From a virus: a stretch of 40,454 nucleotides of DNA. Within the stretch, counting starts at the first letter, position 1, and the number at the start of each line of letters is the position of its first letter. This document shows positions 26,667-33,974 of this stretch, in pieces. The stretch spans positions 1-40,454 of IMG/VR virus record IMGVR_UViG_3300035045_000028. The stretch is one strand, 5' to 3'. The notes under the pieces are model-generated. The model made no database searches. It was not told the DNA's origin and saw nothing but the letters and a program-made list of their open reading frames with translations. A program made the position numbers and the translations under genes.

Positions 26667-26903
26667 ATGAGAAAAATCCTTGATGCTTTAACAATTTTAA
26701 CTACTGTCTTAGTTTTGGGAATACTAGGCGGTGGTTTTTTTACATACAAATATCTTAGTAGCGAACAATTTAAAGCTAAGATAATGAACCAAATGATTGG
26801 TGAGGTAAAAGATTTATTACCAAACGTATTAGATAAAAGATTGCCAGACATGACAGGGCCATCTATTCCTACACCACCAAAACAAGAAGAATTAAGATTT
26901 TAA
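26667..26903 (+). CDS. Single-pass membrane protein (78 aa or longer)
   Basis: The product has one transmembrane helix at about residues 5-28 followed by a charged helix and a Pro-rich tail, a layout compatible with a lysis accessory protein. The ATG at 26667 has no ribosome binding site. A strong AGAGGAG lies at 26590-26596, and the same frame is open from 26589, so translation may really start near GTT 26601, adding 22 residues (beginning NINIKQSTLLNAS). No standard start codon exists there. The next gene begins immediately after the stop (TAATTG). Confidence 0.65.
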   Translation: MRKILDALTILTTVLVLGILGGGFFTYKYLSSEQFKAKIMNQMIGEVKDLLPNVLDKRLPDMTGPSIPTPPKQEELRF

Positions 26904-27557
26904 TTGGAAATACTTGAGATACATATACCTGATGTTCATATCCCATATACCTATGTGCCTGACTATGGGCATTCTAATGTACAAATTATAGGCTGCACTT
27001 ACTACCACAGAGATACAAAAAATACAGGCAATAGAAATTTAATAATAGAAGATCCTAATGGTGTGATTAGTAATTGTCCATACCCTAGTTTTAACCCATT
27101 GAACTATGTACCAGATCAATTAACAATTACAGAAGAGATGCCTAATCTTGCTAATGAAAGTGAGATGCCAACTAGTGAACCACCTAAAACTGAGACAACA
27201 AACAATGAAAAAAAAGAAGAAGAATACAAACCCTGCCCTCCAAAGGACGCACCATTTAGGCAAGGAGATTACAGAAATGATAAAAAAATTGAAAGATTGG
27301 TAAAATGGGAAAGAAGTATAGATGGCTCTTGTGACCCGATCTGGGAAGACGTACCATTCAGAGAAAGTCTTATTGGTACTCCCGAAGTACTTATTAGCAC
27401 TACTGTTATTGGTTTGGTCGCTGGTGGCTCTGCGGCTCTTGTACCCTTAATACAGGGGGCAGCAAAAGCTGCAATAAAAAATATTGGTAAACGTCTAACT
27501 AAATCTAAGGTTTCAAAGAATGAGAGTGAGGAATCACCTGGCCAGGAGGAACAGTAA
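26904..27557 (+). CDS. Putative membrane-anchored hypothetical protein (217 aa)
   Basis: The product begins at TTG right after the upstream stop. It has a Tyr/Pro-rich N-terminal half with cysteines (IIGCTYYHRDTKN, about 28-40; ISNCPYPSFNP), a Glu/Lys/Pro-rich linker (about 78-115), and a C-terminal hydrophobic stretch at about 161-190 followed by a basic tail. I do not recognise a characterised family; proteins of this type are familiar to me from marine cyanophage genomes, but I cannot verify this. The 3' end overlaps the convergent minus-strand gene by 53 bases. Confidence 0.7.
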   Translation: MEILEIHIPDVHIPYTYVPDYGHSNVQIIGCTYYHRDTKNTGNRNLIIEDPNGVISNCPYPSFNPLNYVPDQLTITEEMPNLANESEMPTSEPPKTETTNNEKKEEEYKPCPPKDAPFRQGDYRNDKKIERLVKWERSIDGSCDPIWEDVPFRESLIGTPEVLISTTVIGLVAGGSAALVPLIQGAAKAAIKNIGKRLTKSKVSKNESEESPGQEEQ

Positions 27558-28092
27558 CTGCAATGCCTTCGCATATCGTTGCAAACTTACCTGTGAATTG
27601 AACACCGAGTTTAGCTTGTTCACCACATACTTTTAGCCGAAACAAAGCGACCTCTAGTTCAGTTTTCTTATACAACAACTCCTGATTTTTTATATTTATC
27701 TCAGTTGCTGAGTGGCAAAGAGCAGGGGCTTTTCCCAATGGTATGCTTATTTGAGCCGAAATTCCATAATTTAAATTATAATTGTCCTTCTCAAACCTTG
27801 GTGTTTCTTGTACATATTTTATTTCACCTGTATCTTCATCGTATATATTTTGTCTTGTAACGTATTCTTTAGGTCGATTAAATGACCATGAGTCTGTAAG
27901 AAATGGAGTAATAGTAAGACTAGGAGAACTGCAAACAATACCCTGCGACATCCTAAATTGTGGATTTGCTTGAGGAGCTATCATGGTGGCATTGTTATTT
28001 ACCGTTCCCTGGGCGTTACTGGATGGCGAGGCCACGGTAGTCGAAGCTATAACTGGCTTTACAGGAATTAATAATAAGGCTATTGCCCAAAT
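27505..28092 (-). CDS. Secreted hypothetical protein, start codon unclear
   Basis: The frame encodes a likely signal peptide (YIWAIALLLIPVKPVIAS) followed by an Asn/Ala linker, a beta-rich middle and a C-terminal helical part with four or more Cys. No ATG, GTG or TTG stands at the start of the signal sequence. The only upstream ATG (28218) would add 42 low-complexity residues that shadow the upstream gene. I place the start near ATT 28092 or ATA 28083, the latter overlapping the upstream TAG as ATAG. A frameshift or sequencing error is possible. It ends inside the convergent gene. Confidence 0.6.
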   Translation of the reverse strand: MWAIALLLIPVKPVIASTTVASPSSNAQGTVNNNATMIAPQANPQFRMSQGIVCSSPSLTITPFLTDSWSFNRPKEYVTRQNIYDEDTGEIKYVQETPRFEKDNYNLNYGISAQISIPLGKAPALCHSATEINIKNQELLYKKTELEVALFRLKVCGEQAKLGVQFTGKFATICEGIAVTVPPGQVIPHSHSLKP

Positions 28093-28517
28093 GTAGTTTC
28101 TACAGTTGTAGTTGTGGTTGTATTTATTACCCGATTTATTGTGGTTATAGTATCTAGTCCAGGAGAAATTACTGATTCGACTAAACTGAAAGGCTGACCT
28201 GCGTTTACTATTTTCCATCTAGGCACACCTTCCAACGTAGGACTTGTATATGAAAAGTTAATCCCATTAACTGTTTGTTCAGCTTCTGCTGTAGGTATTG
28301 AGTTAATATAGCCATTAACATCTGCACTTTCTATGTTCGTGCCTGATACGCTTAGAGAATACCCTGTACGGAACTGATGAGATACCACCGATTCCGTTAT
28401 AACACTTTGGGTTTGGGAATTTGTGCTTGAACTTCCTGTTCGGAACGTAGGTACTACTGGGTTTGCAAGGGTTTTGACAGGAAATAATATTATTAATAGC
28501 AGCCAAAGTTTAGTCAA
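28080..28517 (-). CDS. Secreted beta-rich hypothetical protein (145 aa)
   Basis: The product has a clear signal peptide (TKLWLLLIILFPVKTLA, cleavage near residue 19) and a Ser/Thr-rich mature chain with alternating beta strands. Parts resemble the protein encoded just upstream: YSLSVSGTNI against YSISGNNI, and GINF...GVP...AGQPFSLVESV against GINL...GVP...AGSAFSLTEAV. It starts at TTG overlapping the previous stop (TTGACTAA), with no Shine-Dalgarno, so translation is probably coupled. Export to periplasm or outer membrane is expected. Function unknown. Confidence 0.7.
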   Translation of the reverse strand: MTKLWLLLIILFPVKTLANPVVPTFRTGSSSTNSQTQSVITESVVSHQFRTGYSLSVSGTNIESADVNGYINSIPTAEAEQTVNGINFSYTSPTLEGVPRWKIVNAGQPFSLVESVISPGLDTITTINRVINTTTTTTVETTFGQ

Positions 28518-29031
28518 TGGTAATGGTTACTGTTGTTGAACCTATGCAACTAGAACCTGATCCGAATGCACCACTACAAGTGTGAACACCTGATGATAAA
28601 GAGGTCATAGAACCTGATCCCAAAGTACCCCCCGATCCTATAGTTGTTTGCCCACCAAGGTGTGGTAGTGCTGCTATGCCTGACGATGGAGTGATCGCAC
28701 TAGGTTGAGAATCACCCATTGTTACAGCTTCCGTCAGCGAAAATGCACTCCCTGCTGTGGTGATTGATTTATCAGTTTGTATCATTGCAGGTACACCACT
28801 ACTTAAACTGCCAAGATTAATCCCACCAATTTTTCCTGATGTTGTAGTGTCTCCTACAGTTACAGATGGAGTTATGTTATTACCTGATATTGAATATGTC
28901 GTGCCTAATTTATTTGTAACAGAGTACGGCATATCTACCGTAATCTGGGCAGATGTCGTAAATTTTTGCGTAATGTCTGCTAGTGCTACAGAAGGACTAA
29001 ACAATAATAGTAGTGCTAGTAGTTTTTTCAT
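28510..29031 (-). CDS. Secreted beta-rich hypothetical protein (173 aa)
   Basis: An N-terminal signal peptide (KKLLALLLLFSPSVALA, cleavage near residue 18) precedes a Gly/Ser/Thr-rich chain with predicted beta structure and two Cys near the end (HTCSGAFGSGSSCIGS). It appears paralogous to the 145-aa protein encoded downstream. The start overlaps the preceding membrane protein gene as ATGA. Placement behind a holin-like gene suggests a role at lysis or on the envelope, but nothing in the chain is catalytic. It could also alter the cell surface. Confidence 0.72.
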   Translation of the reverse strand: MKKLLALLLLFSPSVALADITQKFTTSAQITVDMPYSVTNKLGTTYSISGNNITPSVTVGDTTTSGKIGGINLGSLSSGVPAMIQTDKSITTAGSAFSLTEAVTMGDSQPSAITPSSGIAALPHLGGQTTIGSGGTLGSGSMTSLSSGVHTCSGAFGSGSSCIGSTTVTITID

Positions 29032-29276
29032 TGTGTATTTACCTTAGTGTCATTTACTTTAGCAGCGTTTACAGGTTTCTTTTTGTTAACAGAGATACCA
29101 TAGCTACCTAAGACCCCACTAGTCAGGCCAGCTAAAAACGCTCCATCGTTGCGAATCTTGTCCATGTATCCAAGAGTCATCATTGCAAGCGACCAACAAA
29201 GAATCATAAATCGGACAGCATGACCAAAGATTTCTCCCCAATCCGTGCCTTCTTTTTCTTCTTGTTCCTCTGCCAT
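29028..29276 (-). CDS. Holin-like two-helix membrane protein (82 aa)
   Basis: The protein has an acidic N-terminus, two hydrophobic helices at about residues 18-38 and 45-63, and a Lys-rich C-terminus, a small class II holin-like topology. It leads a minus-strand operon with three exported proteins. An AGGA sits eight bases upstream of the ATG. No endolysin is recognisable beside it, so the holin assignment rests on topology alone; other small membrane proteins would look the same. Confidence 0.6.
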   Translation of the reverse strand: MAEEQEEKEGTDWGEIFGHAVRFMILCWSLAMMTLGYMDKIRNDGAFLAGLTSGVLGSYGISVNKKKPVNAAKVNDTKVNTQ

Positions 29277-29323
29277 AATTAGGATTTATTAGTCATACTA
29301 TACATAATTACCTATTTACGCAA
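29277..29323. promoter_or_regulatory. Divergent promoter region
   Basis: This 47-base AT-rich gap separates a minus-strand operon from a plus-strand one. On the minus strand TATAGT at 29297-29302 is a plausible -10, with TTGCGT 15 bases upstream. On the plus strand TATACAT/CATAAT sequences overlap it. The gap must hold both promoters unless transcripts read in from outside, but individual boxes are weak. Confidence 0.35.
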
Positions 29324-29485
29324 ATGCCTGAGATATATGGTGCATTAGTGGGAGCAGCAGCTACTGCTTTAGTTATGGTTATATCTAACATGAGTAGTCG
29401 TAGAGAACGAGACATACGAGACATATACTACAGACTAAACAAGTTATCAGAAGCGGTTAGCAGAATAGAAGGCAAAATACAATAA
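29324..29485 (+). CDS. Small membrane protein with coiled-coil tail (53 aa)
   Basis: The 53-aa product has one transmembrane helix (about residues 4-22, GALVGAAATALVMVIS) and then a charged helix (RRERDIRDIYYRLNKLSEAV) likely to form a coiled coil. The layout is compatible with a class III-type holin or an inner-membrane spanin-like subunit. It lies alone between the divergent promoter gap and the next small gene. No Shine-Dalgarno is visible. Amino-acid pattern, not homology, supports it as a gene. Confidence 0.65.
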   Translation: MPEIYGALVGAAATALVMVISNMSSRRERDIRDIYYRLNKLSEAVSRIEGKIQ

Positions 29486-29519
29486 CGTGTGCTATGTTTG
29501 GAAAAACAAACAAACTATG

Positions 29520-29681
29520 TACAAAATACTAAAGCCTATACTATTACGCTTTCTTTCTACGACAGGTTGTAAGCGATTAGTGGTTGACCTTTGTCGTGCC
29601 TTCGTAAAGCAGACCTCGAATACCGTGGACGATAAGTTAGTCGATCTGCTTGAGCAGAATTTGTTTCCCAAATTAAACTAA
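29520..29681 (+). CDS. Small hypothetical protein (53 aa)
   Basis: A 53-aa product starting at the ATG of MYKILKPILLRFL; a GTG at 29487 would extend it by 11 residues without better support. It has an amphipathic, hydrophobic helical N-terminus, a Cys/Leu/Val-rich middle and an acidic end (KLVDLLEQNLFP). Similar short proteins with this opening occur in several phage genomes as far as I recall, with no assigned function. Its stop overlaps the next start as TAATG. Confidence 0.65.
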   Translation, partial: YKILKPILLRFLSTTGCKRLVVDLCRAFVKQTSNTVDDKLVDLLEQNLFPKLN

Positions 29682-29959
29682 TGGCTAAAGATAAATTTCT
29701 CAACATCGAAATAGAAGAGCCACCTGTAGAATTGCAGTTGTCTGTCGAAATGCGTATTAGAGAAGTTTTAAAAAGCGATGATTACGTTGGTGTAAAAAAA
29801 TATTGCACGCATTTAATTAGACATCAAATGAAACAAGATGTATTTCTTGCAAGTTTGTTAGGAAGAATTATAGAACTAGAAGCTGCATTAAATAAAAAAC
29901 ATAGAGCAGATGAATTAAATACTATGGACAAAATAAAAAAATTCTTCCATAATTATTAA
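29681..29959 (+). CDS. Small helical hypothetical protein (92 aa)
   Basis: The 92-aa charged protein is predicted mostly helical, with a conserved-looking core (EMRIREVLKSDDYVGVKKYC, about 23-42) followed by an amphipathic region. It starts in a TAATG overlap with the upstream gene. No enzymatic motif or membrane segment is visible. It belongs to the short plus-strand run ending at the hairpin terminator near 30.1 kb. Confidence 0.65.
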   Translation: MAKDKFLNIEIEEPPVELQLSVEMRIREVLKSDDYVGVKKYCTHLIRHQMKQDVFLASLLGRIIELEAALNKKHRADELNTMDKIKKFFHNY

Positions 29960-29973
29960 AAAAGGAGATTATT

Positions 29974-30018
29974 ATGCCTGGTAAAAAATATGGTAAACCC
30001 AAGCCACCAAAGAAGTAA
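29974..30018 (+). CDS. Possible basic micropeptide (14 aa)
   Basis: A 14-codon frame (MPGKKYGKPKPPKK) has an AAAGGAG site optimally placed six to eight bases before its ATG, and follows the 92-aa gene by 14 bases. The strong ribosome binding site with nothing else to serve is the reason to list it. The product is Lys/Pro-rich. The region after it (30019-30070) folds into small stems (TCTAGT/ACTAGA, GGTAG/CTACC). Confidence 0.45.
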   Translation: MPGKKYGKPKPPKK

Positions 30019-30070
30019 GCAGTAGCGGTGGCTTGGTAGGTTCTAGTTCTCTACCCCAACACTAGAGCCG

Positions 30071-30117
30071 ATACCTCAGAGTGTTCTCTGGTCTGCTCAC
30101 TCTGGGGTATTCTATTT
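30071..30117 (+). terminator. Strong hairpin terminator between convergent operons
   Basis: Bases 30071-30083 and 30098-30110 form a 13-bp stem with one G-U pair and a 14-base loop; TCTATTT follows on the plus strand. It ends the small plus-strand operon right before the stop codon of the convergent SSB-like gene. On the minus strand the stem lacks a following T-run, so it is mainly a plus-strand terminator. Confidence 0.72.
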
Positions 30118-30451
30118 AAAATGGTATCTCGTCTACTTCTGGTACTTTAGGTAAGCTATTCCAACTGTCTGAATTATCATTGCCTTTATATGTTGGTGTA
30201 CTTGGTGCAGGTTTTCCAGGTTGGTAATTATTATCTGCATCAAAAATAGATACCATTACTGCTGATGGATTTGGTTTGTCACTAAAGTCAGGCAACCCTG
30301 CTAAATTTACCCATCTATCAATAAGGATAAATTGTTTGCCTTGGTCATTCTCCATAATGACTCCAATGTTTTGCCAGTTTGCTTTTGCATTGCCATCTTT
30401 ATCTTTGTATTCTCGTGTCTTGACGGATAAGTTTTTGATTTTTCGTGCCAT
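30116..30451 (-). CDS. SSB-like single-stranded DNA-binding protein
   Basis: The 111-aa protein has a beta-rich N-terminal half (NLSVKTREYKDKDGNAKANW, then IGVIME, FILIDRWVNLAGL) that could be an OB fold, a Pro/Asn-rich linker and the C-terminal tail PEVDEIPF. That acidic tail ending in IPF is the hallmark of bacterial SSB tails that recruit repair proteins. AGGAA precedes the ATG at 30451; a longer frame to 30571 would run far into the resolvase gene. It shares an operon with RecT and YqaJ, where SSB fits well. The core is too divergent to call with certainty. Confidence 0.65.
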   Translation of the reverse strand: MARKIKNLSVKTREYKDKDGNAKANWQNIGVIMENDQGKQFILIDRWVNLAGLPDFSDKPNPSAVMVSIFDADNNYQPGKPAPSTPTYKGNDNSDSWNSLPKVPEVDEIPF

Positions 30452-30821
30452 AAGGAATTTCCTGTAGTATGCGTATGCGGACAAAGCCACCAAGGTAGTC
30501 TGAGTCCATGGTTGATATAACGGTATTGAAGCGTTTATCGTTGATGCGTAATGCGTCAGCAAGTCCGTCAATACCTGCTTTCATTCTAGCAACTAAGTTG
30601 TCACGGTCATAACTACGTTTGTCTGGTGGTATAAATGTCATTTCTAAAACTAATTTTTCTGGTATGTTGTCATATACTCCACGATATTTTTTTAATTGTT
30701 CTTTAGATACGCTAAAACAATCTTTTCTGTATTGTTTTTTTGCTGCTGCCAGCTTTGCCCAATGCAATCTTTTGTTTGGCGATAGATCAGATGGTGGCCA
30801 ACCTAATACTATTTCAATCAT
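30399..30821 (-). CDS. RusA-like Holliday junction resolvase
   Basis: The 140-aa protein matches the RusA family, which cuts Holliday junctions as a dimer with Mg2+. The conserved acidic cluster is present: D72 and D74 in YDRDNL, D85 in AGIDGL and D95 in INDKRF, with the typical GWPPSDLSPNKRLHW opening. It follows the recombination genes and would resolve intermediates made by YqaJ/RecT. It overlaps the upstream gene by 8 bases and the SSB-like gene by 53 bases, an unusually long overlap for this operon. Confidence 0.88.
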   Translation of the reverse strand: MIEIVLGWPPSDLSPNKRLHWAKLAAAKKQYRKDCFSVSKEQLKKYRGVYDNIPEKLVLEMTFIPPDKRSYDRDNLVARMKAGIDGLADALRINDKRFNTVISTMDSDYLGGFVRIRILQEIPYGTKNQKLIRQDTRIQR

Positions 30822-31095
30822 CTTCTTGCTCTAACTCGTTAATGCGTTTTTTAATTGCATCAAACCTAACCATATATTCTTTTGTTGGCAAATCGTGAAA
30901 CCAAAATTGTGTTTCTAACTCTGCCAATTGCTGCTTGTAATTTGCAATTTGCATAATATTTTTTTGTCTGTCTGACCATTGCATTTGATCGTCTGGTATT
31001 TTTTCCCATTGGTTATTTTTAAATACACATAACTTTTCTGGTTCGTTTGGATTAAACCACAAGTCACCTGTGTGCAATTCGTTTTCTTTTGTCAT
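30814..31095 (-). CDS. Hypothetical protein with LWF...W motif (93 aa)
   Basis: The start at 31095 is chosen because GGAGG lies eight bases upstream and the ATG overlaps the previous stop as TAATG; the upstream ATG at 31110 lacks a site. The N-terminal half reads GDLWFNPNEPEKLCVFKNNQ followed by WEKI, the same pattern as the GDLWFD...W modules of the tail fibre. The C-terminal half is a long charged helix, probably a coiled coil. The function is unknown. Confidence 0.68.
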   Translation of the reverse strand: MTKENELHTGDLWFNPNEPEKLCVFKNNQWEKIPDDQMQWSDRQKNIMQIANYKQQLAELETQFWFHDLPTKEYMVRFDAIKKRINELEQEDD

Positions 31096-31178
31096 TAAGG
31101 TTTCCTCCATAGTTTAATTAATAATTTTAATTCACGAATGCGTGCTGTCGCTGCTGCAATTTTTTGTTCTGTTGTCAT
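31095..31178 (-). CDS. Micropeptide in replication operon (27 aa)
   Basis: A 27-codon frame, MTTEQKIAAATARIRELKLL and then IKLWRKP, lies between two genes with overlapping ends on both sides: ATGA with the upstream stop and TAATG with the downstream start. GAGGTGAG precedes the ATG. It would form one basic amphipathic helix. It may also serve mainly to couple translation across the junction. Confidence 0.5.
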   Translation of the reverse strand: MTTEQKIAAATARIRELKLLIKLWRKP

Positions 31179-31747
31179 TTCTCACCTCTTAGTTTTATTT
31201 TTACTGCTATTGTATTTCCTAGCAATTGTTTTATTTTTTTCACATCTTTTTCTGTTAGATCATTAAATATTTCATACCTACCTACACGATGTTTTGCAAA
31301 CATTCTATGTATTTTCTTTTCTAAATCTCTGTAATCACCTCTTGCTTTACTTACAGCTAACACTTCATCTGGGCATTGTGACCTTACTCTGTTTTTTATA
31401 TTTCTTTTACATGAACTACCTACCTTATAGCTGTTAGCACTTTTAAAAAAATAAACGTGACCAATTTCTTTTTCATAATCAAATGTTTTTTTATGCTTTT
31501 GTTCTTTATAAAATGTAGCTGCTGTTCTTCCATGAATAGCAATGCATCTTTCATCAACACATATTCCTAATTGTTTTAATTCAGACGAAGAAATAAGATA
31601 ATGTTTTTCATCCCCTGGTAAATTGTCAAAAGCATTATTATCGTAAACTACTCCAGTTGCTGTAGGAAACATATTTGTACTAGCGGTAGAAAAAGATATA
31701 GTCCTTGTGTTGTAAAAAGGACTCATTGTTGAATATAAATAACCCAT
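31175..31747 (-). CDS. T5orf172/GIY-YIG-superfamily protein
   Basis: The 190-aa product has a C-terminal domain (about 95-175) with IGHVYFFKSANSYKVGSSCK, an internal Arg-rich segment, KIHRMFAKHRVGRYEIFNDL and a terminal helix. This is the layout of T5orf172/Mug113 domains, relatives of GIY-YIG nucleases. The N-terminal half is unfamiliar. ATG 31747 has GGAGA upstream inside the DnaC-like gene; a start at 31786 would overlap that gene by 38 bases. It may nick or cut DNA, or may be a non-catalytic DNA-binding relative. Confidence 0.68.
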   Translation of the reverse strand: MGYLYSTMSPFYNTRTISFSTASTNMFPTATGVVYDNNAFDNLPGDEKHYLISSSELKQLGICVDERCIAIHGRTAATFYKEQKHKKTFDYEKEIGHVYFFKSANSYKVGSSCKRNIKNRVRSQCPDEVLAVSKARGDYRDLEKKIHRMFAKHRVGRYEIFNDLTEKDVKKIKQLLGNTIAVKIKLRGEK

Positions 31748-31748
31748 A

Positions 31749-32522
31749 TTAACTATTTCTCCTATAGCTATCCCAGTTAAAACCAATTAATGCACCTCCG
31801 TTTTCACGCAACCTATCGGTTACACGTTCACCAAGGTAATCTGACAATTGTTCGCTAGGAATATTTGATAATAAAATAGATGGCTTTAGTTTTTCATAAC
31901 GCTCATTTAAAACATCAAATAATATTTGCTTTTCAAACTCTGACCCAAACTGTACACCAACCTCATCAAGTATAAGTAGATCAGGTGATGCGAATGCATT
32001 TATAACTTCGCTTTCTGTTTCTTCTTTAGTTCTCCAACTATCTTTTACTCTTCTGATTAGACGTTGTACGGTGACAAATACTGGTGACCGTTGTTGTTGC
32101 ATAATGCTCAACGCAATGCCTACTGCCAAATGAGTTTTACCTGTACCCACTTTGCCAACAAAGATTGCAGAACGTCCTGTTTTTATTACTTGGTCAAAGT
32201 TTTCTGCATACTCTTTTGCAAAAGCTAATGCCTTCTGTTGACCACTTGTCTTTGCTACATAGCTATCTAATGTCCGATCTTTAAATCGTTCTGGAATAGC
32301 TGCACCTTTTATTTTTGACATCCATCTACGCTGCTCACGTTCTTTTGCAAGTGCAATGTATTTTAATTGTTCTTGCTTTTCTATCTCCTTTTTTTTAGCT
32401 GTCATACATTCTGGACATTCTGTCCAATAATCACCAATGTAATTTGTTGATAAGTAATAACCATGTTTGAAGCAATGCTTTTCTTTTGTTGGTCTAACAA
32501 CTTTTATTTTTTCTAAACTCAT
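31749..32522 (-). CDS. DnaC-like helicase loader ATPase
   Basis: The 257-aa AAA+ protein resembles DnaC/IstB-type loaders. It has an N-terminal putative zinc site (C17, H20, C36, C39), Walker A GKVGTGKT at 123-130, Walker B LLILDE at 182-187, a sensor-1 strand LLSNIPSE and an Arg-rich end with the likely arginine finger in ERVTDRLREN. Such proteins load the replicative helicase on origin or recombination structures. No phage helicase gene is visible, so it may load the host DnaB. It overlaps the upstream gene as ATGA. Confidence 0.85.
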   Translation of the reverse strand: MSLEKIKVVRPTKEKHCFKHGYYLSTNYIGDYWTECPECMTAKKKEIEKQEQLKYIALAKEREQRRWMSKIKGAAIPERFKDRTLDSYVAKTSGQQKALAFAKEYAENFDQVIKTGRSAIFVGKVGTGKTHLAVGIALSIMQQQRSPVFVTVQRLIRRVKDSWRTKEETESEVINAFASPDLLILDEVGVQFGSEFEKQILFDVLNERYEKLKPSILLSNIPSEQLSDYLGERVTDRLRENGGALIGFNWDSYRRNS

Positions 32523-33175
32523 ATCTTTTGTACCCCTTCTTCATAATGAATAATAGATACTAAAGGTTCATTATTTTTTTTACTTATCCAATCGCTTTTA
32601 AAACTTCTCCATCCTCTTGCCTGACACATAACTAACGCATCTTCCAAGCTTATTTTAGTTTTGTCAACCTCATTTTTTATACCTTTAAAAGCAGTTTCTG
32701 TTAATGGTGCTTTTAAATTTTTTCTATGAATTAAAAAATCATCCCATGTTTTTTTAGAAACATTGCGTGGACGCTTTAGCGTATCTTTTGGTTTATGGTT
32801 ATTGGTTAATGGTTTATGGTTATTGGTTGGCAGTAGTCCACTAGTGGTGGACTTGCGGTTCACTAACGCTGCACTCTTACCACCCTTGGAAGAAGCTGCC
32901 AATTTGTTTTTATATTTCTGTATCTCTTCATCTGCTCTTGCAAGTGTCCATCCTTTACCAACATCATGTGTAAAATATTTATTTAACACATAAGTTACTT
33001 CGGGTATATTGTCAGGCATTCTAATTTCACGAGCCACTTCTCCTATATCCTCCAGTAATGGTTTTTCATGCAGGTAATAGATCATCATGCATCTAATGTA
33101 TGCAATGTCCTCAATTGGTGTGAGGTGTGCTGTGTGGCTCATGTAATCACTAATGTGAAAAGAGAAGTAATGCAT
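32519..33175 (-). CDS. DUF1376-like replication initiation protein
   Basis: The 218-aa protein begins with YFSFHISDYMSHTAHLTPIE and DIAYIRCMMIYYLHEKPLL, the pattern of the DUF1376/YdaU family found beside phage helicase loaders. A disordered Ser/Asn-rich linker with a repeated NNHKP unit (about 115-135) joins a C-terminal helical domain (TKISLEDALVMCQARGWRSF). By analogy with DnaD/O-type proteins it probably recognises the replication origin or hands DNA to the loader. Start overlaps RecT's stop as TAATG, with GAGGAG upstream. Confidence 0.78.
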   Translation of the reverse strand: MHYFSFHISDYMSHTAHLTPIEDIAYIRCMMIYYLHEKPLLEDIGEVAREIRMPDNIPEVTYVLNKYFTHDVGKGWTLARADEEIQKYKNKLAASSKGGKSAALVNRKSTTSGLLPTNNHKPLTNNHKPKDTLKRPRNVSKKTWDDFLIHRKNLKAPLTETAFKGIKNEVDKTKISLEDALVMCQARGWRSFKSDWISKKNNEPLVSIIHYEEGVQKI

Positions 33176-33972
33176 TACTCCTCCTTGCGGTAGTTGTTGA
33201 TTACGTTATCGGCTGCCTGATCTACTTCTTCTTTAGCCATACCCATAGCTTCCTTAAGTCTAGACAATGGCTGCTCTTGTTTGTCAGGAGTAGGAGTTAC
33301 GTTTACTGCTTGTTTAAATTCAGTATCCTCATCTATTCTGACAACAGAACTAATTGCATCGTTTTTTGGTAGTCGTTTTGCAATACGATGAATAACAGTT
33401 TTTTTAGCCATCTGGTCAAACCATTTTGCCCAGGGACTATGAGGTGATGAACTAGCTTTTGAAACCTGACGGCATTTTTCTATTTCTGCCATGTTCATAA
33501 TCTCTATGTATTGACCATCATTACTTGTTACTGCAATTGCATACACACATACAGGTTTACCCCTATCACCAGTAATTAATGGCTTATGTGTTATGTGTTG
33601 ATTTGTGCCTAGCTCATAATCAAATAAATCATTTTCGTATACAACTTCAGCACATAAAGTTTTTATTAATCCACTATTGTGTAATACCTTGATGATGCCT
33701 TCGACCATTGGTATGTATTGAACTGAGTTGCCATACTGAACTGCTGCTGCTTCTTTGCCATCCAAGTACAAACCGTCTTGTGCTGCCCTCATAAAAGTTT
33801 GCATCAAACTGTTTTTGTCTGCTTGTACTAATTTAGGATTTTTATTTAGCGTCAACTTTGCAACGCTAATAAATTTCCATTCGTCCATTGTTGATGGCAA
33901 TGCTTCTTTAAATTTGTCTGCCATTTTTTCTAGTGTTCCCTGCATGGCTACAAGTGGTGTGATTGAGGTCAT
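33175..33972 (-). CDS. recT: RecT-family single-strand annealing protein
   Basis: The 265-aa protein fits RecT: LNKNPKLVQADKNSLMQTFM, followed by AAQDGLYLDGKEAAAVQYG (about 59-77), MVEGIIKVLHNSGLI (about 84-98), and a central segment ending in SPWAKWFDQMAKKTVIHRIA. It would anneal complementary strands produced by the YqaJ exonuclease encoded next door. AAGGAG stands eight bases before the ATG. The C-terminal part is acidic and probably flexible. Confidence 0.92.
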   Translation of the reverse strand: MTSITPLVAMQGTLEKMADKFKEALPSTMDEWKFISVAKLTLNKNPKLVQADKNSLMQTFMRAAQDGLYLDGKEAAAVQYGNSVQYIPMVEGIIKVLHNSGLIKTLCAEVVYENDLFDYELGTNQHITHKPLITGDRGKPVCVYAIAVTSNDGQYIEIMNMAEIEKCRQVSKASSSPHSPWAKWFDQMAKKTVIHRIAKRLPKNDAISSVVRIDEDTEFKQAVNVTPTPDKQEQPLSRLKEAMGMAKEEVDQAADNVINNYRKEE

Positions 33973-33974
33973 TG

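Noticed and set aside
28216-28218. ATG 28218 as start of the third exported protein
   Set aside because: It would add 42 low-complexity residues that are the shifted reading of the upstream gene and would bury the signal peptide.
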